Assembly: GCA_001939145.1 (NCBI GenBank)
Contig: LSRX01001486.1
Location: forward strand, 71,696-135,695
DNA length: 64,000 bases
Direction of reading: 5' to 3'
DNA from: Symbiodinium microadriaticum
Taxonomy: Eukaryota; Sar; Dinophyceae; Suessiales; Symbiodiniaceae
Part shown: positions 60,751 to 64,000 of the stretch, in pieces
Layout of the letters: each line of letters begins with the position of its first letter
Position numbering within the stretch: the stretch's first letter is position 1
Translations under genes and position numbers: made by a program
Notes under the pieces: model-generated
Databases searched by the model: none
Seen by the model: only the letters and a program-made list of their open reading frames with translations
What the model was told of the DNA's origin: nothing

Positions 60751-63300
60751 GGATAATTGCAATTTTTCGGAAATTAAAAAGTATTTTGGAGACTAATTAT
60801 TTCATTAAGTTGTATAGATATTGATGAAATTTTTAATAGATTTTTCATAAGATATTCTGATTTATCTATATTTTGGAAAATTCTATAAATTTTTTATAAA
60901 GGTTTTCTGGTTTTTGGATTTTAGAGATTTTTTTGTTTTTAAAATTTAAAATTAGGTTAAATAAATACTATAATAGATTGGTCGTATTTTATTTATATGG
61001 GTAGTGCTTCGAATATTTGGACTTTTTTGATGATTTGATATTTTTATATAGAAATAGAGAAGAAATTCTAGAAAAACTATAAGGTTTTTTTATTTTTTTA
61101 TATATAATATATGTCTGGTAATAGTTTCGCCGTATTTATGAGATATACGAAATGGGTAATACTCTAGCCTGGCTAGCGGAGGAAATGATATTTCGTAATG
61201 AAACTATAATATTTTGGAGGGGGGAAGATTTGTGGAGGGAATTAGGGAGGAAGGAATCTTGGATAGATCTGTCGTAAATTAATAATAAAGTGGGACGAAT
61301 TTTTAGGCCGGTATAGTATTTTCGAGATTATTCTGTATATTGGACGAATATTACGAATATTTATAATTATTCGATTCTAAATAAATATAAAAAATTAGAT
61401 CTCGTTGGCAAGTAATATTCTTATTAAGGGCAAATTAAATAAGAATATATGAAAAAAATTATTCATAACTTCTGATAGATTAATGAAATGAAGCTATTTG
61501 AAATTAATTATTTGATGATATTTGTTCCGAAGCTATTGTCTCGGATAACTATTCGTCATTAAAATATCGATATAATAAGATATTAGGAAACCAAAATATA
61601 AATTTATTAAAATTGGTTCTATTATTTTCTAGAAATATATTAGAATTATATGGAATTCAATGACCTATCGAGATGATTTATTATTATCTAGAACGAAATT
61701 AGTGTAAATATCATTAAAATATAGGATTGATTGATCGATATAATATTTTAGAAAATTAAAATTCAAATTATTAATACCTTGTAATAAAAATTTATCTGAT
61801 AATTATGATATTTTAAATGATATCCGGAAAATTCCCATGAAAGAATAGAAAATTCTAATAAAATCTATGAATGAAACATATTTTTTAAAAGAAAGAGATC
61901 TAATTATCTAATTCCGAATATTCAAAAATTGTATATTTTATTATGATGGAATAGGATGAAATTAAATTCGATAAGAAAAATAATATAGAAAAGATAATTA
62001 AGATTGTTTTTTATTTCTTATAAATTATATAATATCAAATTAGATAAATAATATAATTTTATATATCAAATATATAAGAATTATGAATCTATTTTAATTG
62101 AATTAGAAATCAAATAGATAATGAGAATATTTATATATAATAGAACTTATCTTTAATTATCTTATTATTGGACGATGATAAATAATCTAAAAATTCATAA
62201 AGAATAGAATATAATAGTATAAAGCAATAATATTTTTCATAATTTCGACAAATATATCATTAATAAATATTCTAATTTGAAATAAAATAATTATGAATTA
62301 ATTTATAAGAAGAATATTTGATATAATCGATAATCGAATAATAAATATCATTATCTCATAAAAATTTAGTATCATATAAAAATATGAAATAGAATGATAT
62401 GAAATAATATAAGAAATATCGAAATAGAAATTTTGAGAGAAGAAATCTCCATAAATAAAATATTATGAGATGCGATTATGAAATAGACAAATAGATATGA
62501 ACATCATAAAGATGAAAAATAGATTGATAATTTTATTTATTGATAGATATAGATATATCATATAGATAGATATTATGATGACAAATATCATTATTATGAA
62601 TATCTCTAGAAAATTCTATAGCAGGTAGAAATATGATATATGATAAAATTAAGATGATATATATTGGATAAGAAATATGATAGATAAGATAACGAAAGAT
62701 ATTATTGCAAGGATAGATCATTTAAAAATATATAATAATATATGAAATCATACGATGAAAGATGATGATATTTATGATCGTAATAAAATTATTATAAAAT
62801 CTAAAATAGATCCATTAAGATAATTAGATTGAATTTTCGATATTATGACAATTAAAGTAGATCCCAATATTCCATATTCAAAAAATTCTAATTAAGATAA
62901 TTTTATATTTGTCTATGAATCTTGAAATAATCGTTAATATATTTTCTCTTCAAACATATCATGATGTCTCGATTAAATTCAGAATCTATGTCTCCAAATT
63001 CCGATCATAATCTGCTATCATATCTCCGAGATAAATCAAATAATTCTAGTCATCTAGATATATCTACCGATATATAATTGCGAATTATTTGGTATTCTCT
63101 ATATAATCTTTTTTTTTTATATTTTTTTCTATCATTTATTTTATCGATCATTAATATATAGATGATCTCGAAATAATACAACCGATAGATAAAAGAGAAT
63201 TCATTTTATCTTAGTCTCTCTATCTAAGAAATATTCTTCGTCTTCTAAAAGTCAACGACGAATAGATAAATAGCCAATCAAATAAATAGACAAATCAAAT
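60750..63300. other. Extremely AT-rich tract
   Basis: Composition falls to roughly 15-25 % G+C, with ATA, GAT and AAT-rich sequence. The top strand is G-richer than C before about 61500 and C-richer after about 62900. There are no ORFs beyond about 60 codons, no recognisable genes and no telomere-like repeats. It differs sharply from the rest of the window. Confidence 0.8.
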
Positions 63301-63309
63301 CAAATCAAT

Positions 63310-63480
63310 TCAGACCAGATAGACAGAGAGAGACAAATACCCAGAGAGATAGATGGAAAGACAGACGCAACCACGCAGACAGACCTACAAGATACACAGA
63401 CAGATACACAGACAGACGCAGACAGACATACATACAGACAGACAAACAGACAGAGAGACTCAGAGACACACAGAGACACT
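63310..63480. repeat. CAGA microsatellite
   Basis: Repeats of CAGACAGA, CAGATAGA and CACAGA units. The Ser/Leu/Val- and Gln/Thr/Arg-only ORFs over it are artefacts. Confidence 0.85.
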
Positions 63481-63489
63481 TGCTTCCCG

Positions 63490-64000
63490 AAAACACGACG
63501 CTGGAGCCACCACCAGAAATCAACAGAATTTTATTTCCGCGAGAATATCTTCCTAAAACTATCCAATAGAGAAGAATTTATACTTCGCTTCGAATCCACG
63601 ACATAATGGCATTCCATATTATTCCGACCTTCAAGCTGCCCAAAATCCCGGCAATTTTTTGATCACGAGCACGTCCCTTCGAACAAGTATATAATTTCTT
63701 CAAATTTCAATTTAGTAAAAATTCGGAAATTTTAATATAGCGAACTATGGACTCGGAAAAAAAATTCAGAATAGAAAAAATCAGCGATATATTCATAGTT
63801 GAAATTCATAATTTTTTTTCAAGAAAATTCAAGACCATCAAATTCAAATAATTATATTAGATATTAATATTATATTAGAGCTCCATCATAAGATCTAATT
63901 TAAAAAAGATATTAGAGAATATTTAAAAATGGGTAAAAAAATTTTCAAAAATTATTTTTTAATATATTTGGAAATTATTTTTGAAAATATTTTTTTGAAA
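63490..64000. other. AT-rich sequence, no gene seen
   Basis: Continuation of the AT-rich tract after the microsatellite, with poly(T) and poly(A) runs. No features found. Confidence 0.5.

Noticed and set aside
63305..63556. Ser/Leu/Val and Gln/Thr/Arg ORFs on opposite strands
   Set aside because: Both are translations of the CAGA microsatellite.

Overview
The window looks like nuclear DNA of a dinoflagellate. Four things point that way: plant-type TTTAGGG/CCCTAAA telomere-like repeats scattered everywhere on both strands; tiny exons joined by introns that mostly begin with GC or GA instead of GT; genes all on one strand with many PPR repeats; and a LINE whose ORF1, EN-RT and poly(A) layout fits dinoflagellate non-LTR elements and whose 5' end carries what looks like a dinoflagellate spliced-leader relic. 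The species cannot be named from the sequence alone. I found no convincing gene on the minus strand. All exon junctions below were worked out by eye from protein-family register and reading phase, not from transcripts.

Layout. (1) About 0.9-31.4 kb: exons of one or more pentatricopeptide-repeat (PPR) proteins on the + strand. The best chain runs from 17.9 to 29.8 kb through 12 exons of 27-66 bp (introns 0.46-1.73 kb) that join in phase into consecutive PPR motifs. Further PPR exons lie at 11.2-15.9 kb and fainter ones at 0.9, 2.8 and 5.3 kb; a candidate last exon ends at 31350. The introns consist largely of degenerate TTTAGGG arrays, microsatellites and short foldback elements. (2) About 6.1-10.6 kb: an island without telomere-like repeats, with an intact J-domain ORF (6336-6968), a diverged ~67-bp minisatellite (7.19-8.18 kb) and a possible small membrane-protein ORF. 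(3) About 31.4-48.4 kb: repeat-rich DNA with foldback elements, tandem arrays and a few exon-like islands (some acidic) that could be 5' exons of the next gene. (4) 48.47-60.0 kb: five microexons encoding a La motif (La/LARP RNA-binding family), in register and in phase. (5) 51.56-59.68 kb: an 8.1-kb LINE-type retrotransposon in the same orientation inside a La-gene intron, with ORF1 (coiled coil plus RRM-like), ORF2 (APE endonuclease plus reverse transcriptase), an unusual third ORF of 1013 codons, and a poly(A) tail. (6) From about 60.7 kb to the end: an extremely AT-rich tract with no telomere-like repeats or recognisable genes and a GC-skew switch, either a genuine compositional domain or an assembly join.

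How the parts work together: PPR and La-motif proteins both bind RNA, PPR proteins usually in organelle RNA processing and La proteins at 3' ends of small RNAs and on mRNAs, but nothing shows that they act together. The retrotransposon is a passenger that lengthened a La-gene intron to 8.8 kb. At least seven families of short inverted-repeat elements (A-G) occupy introns and spacers. The unknown bases are a 472-base gap at 16495-16966 and a single N at 50505.
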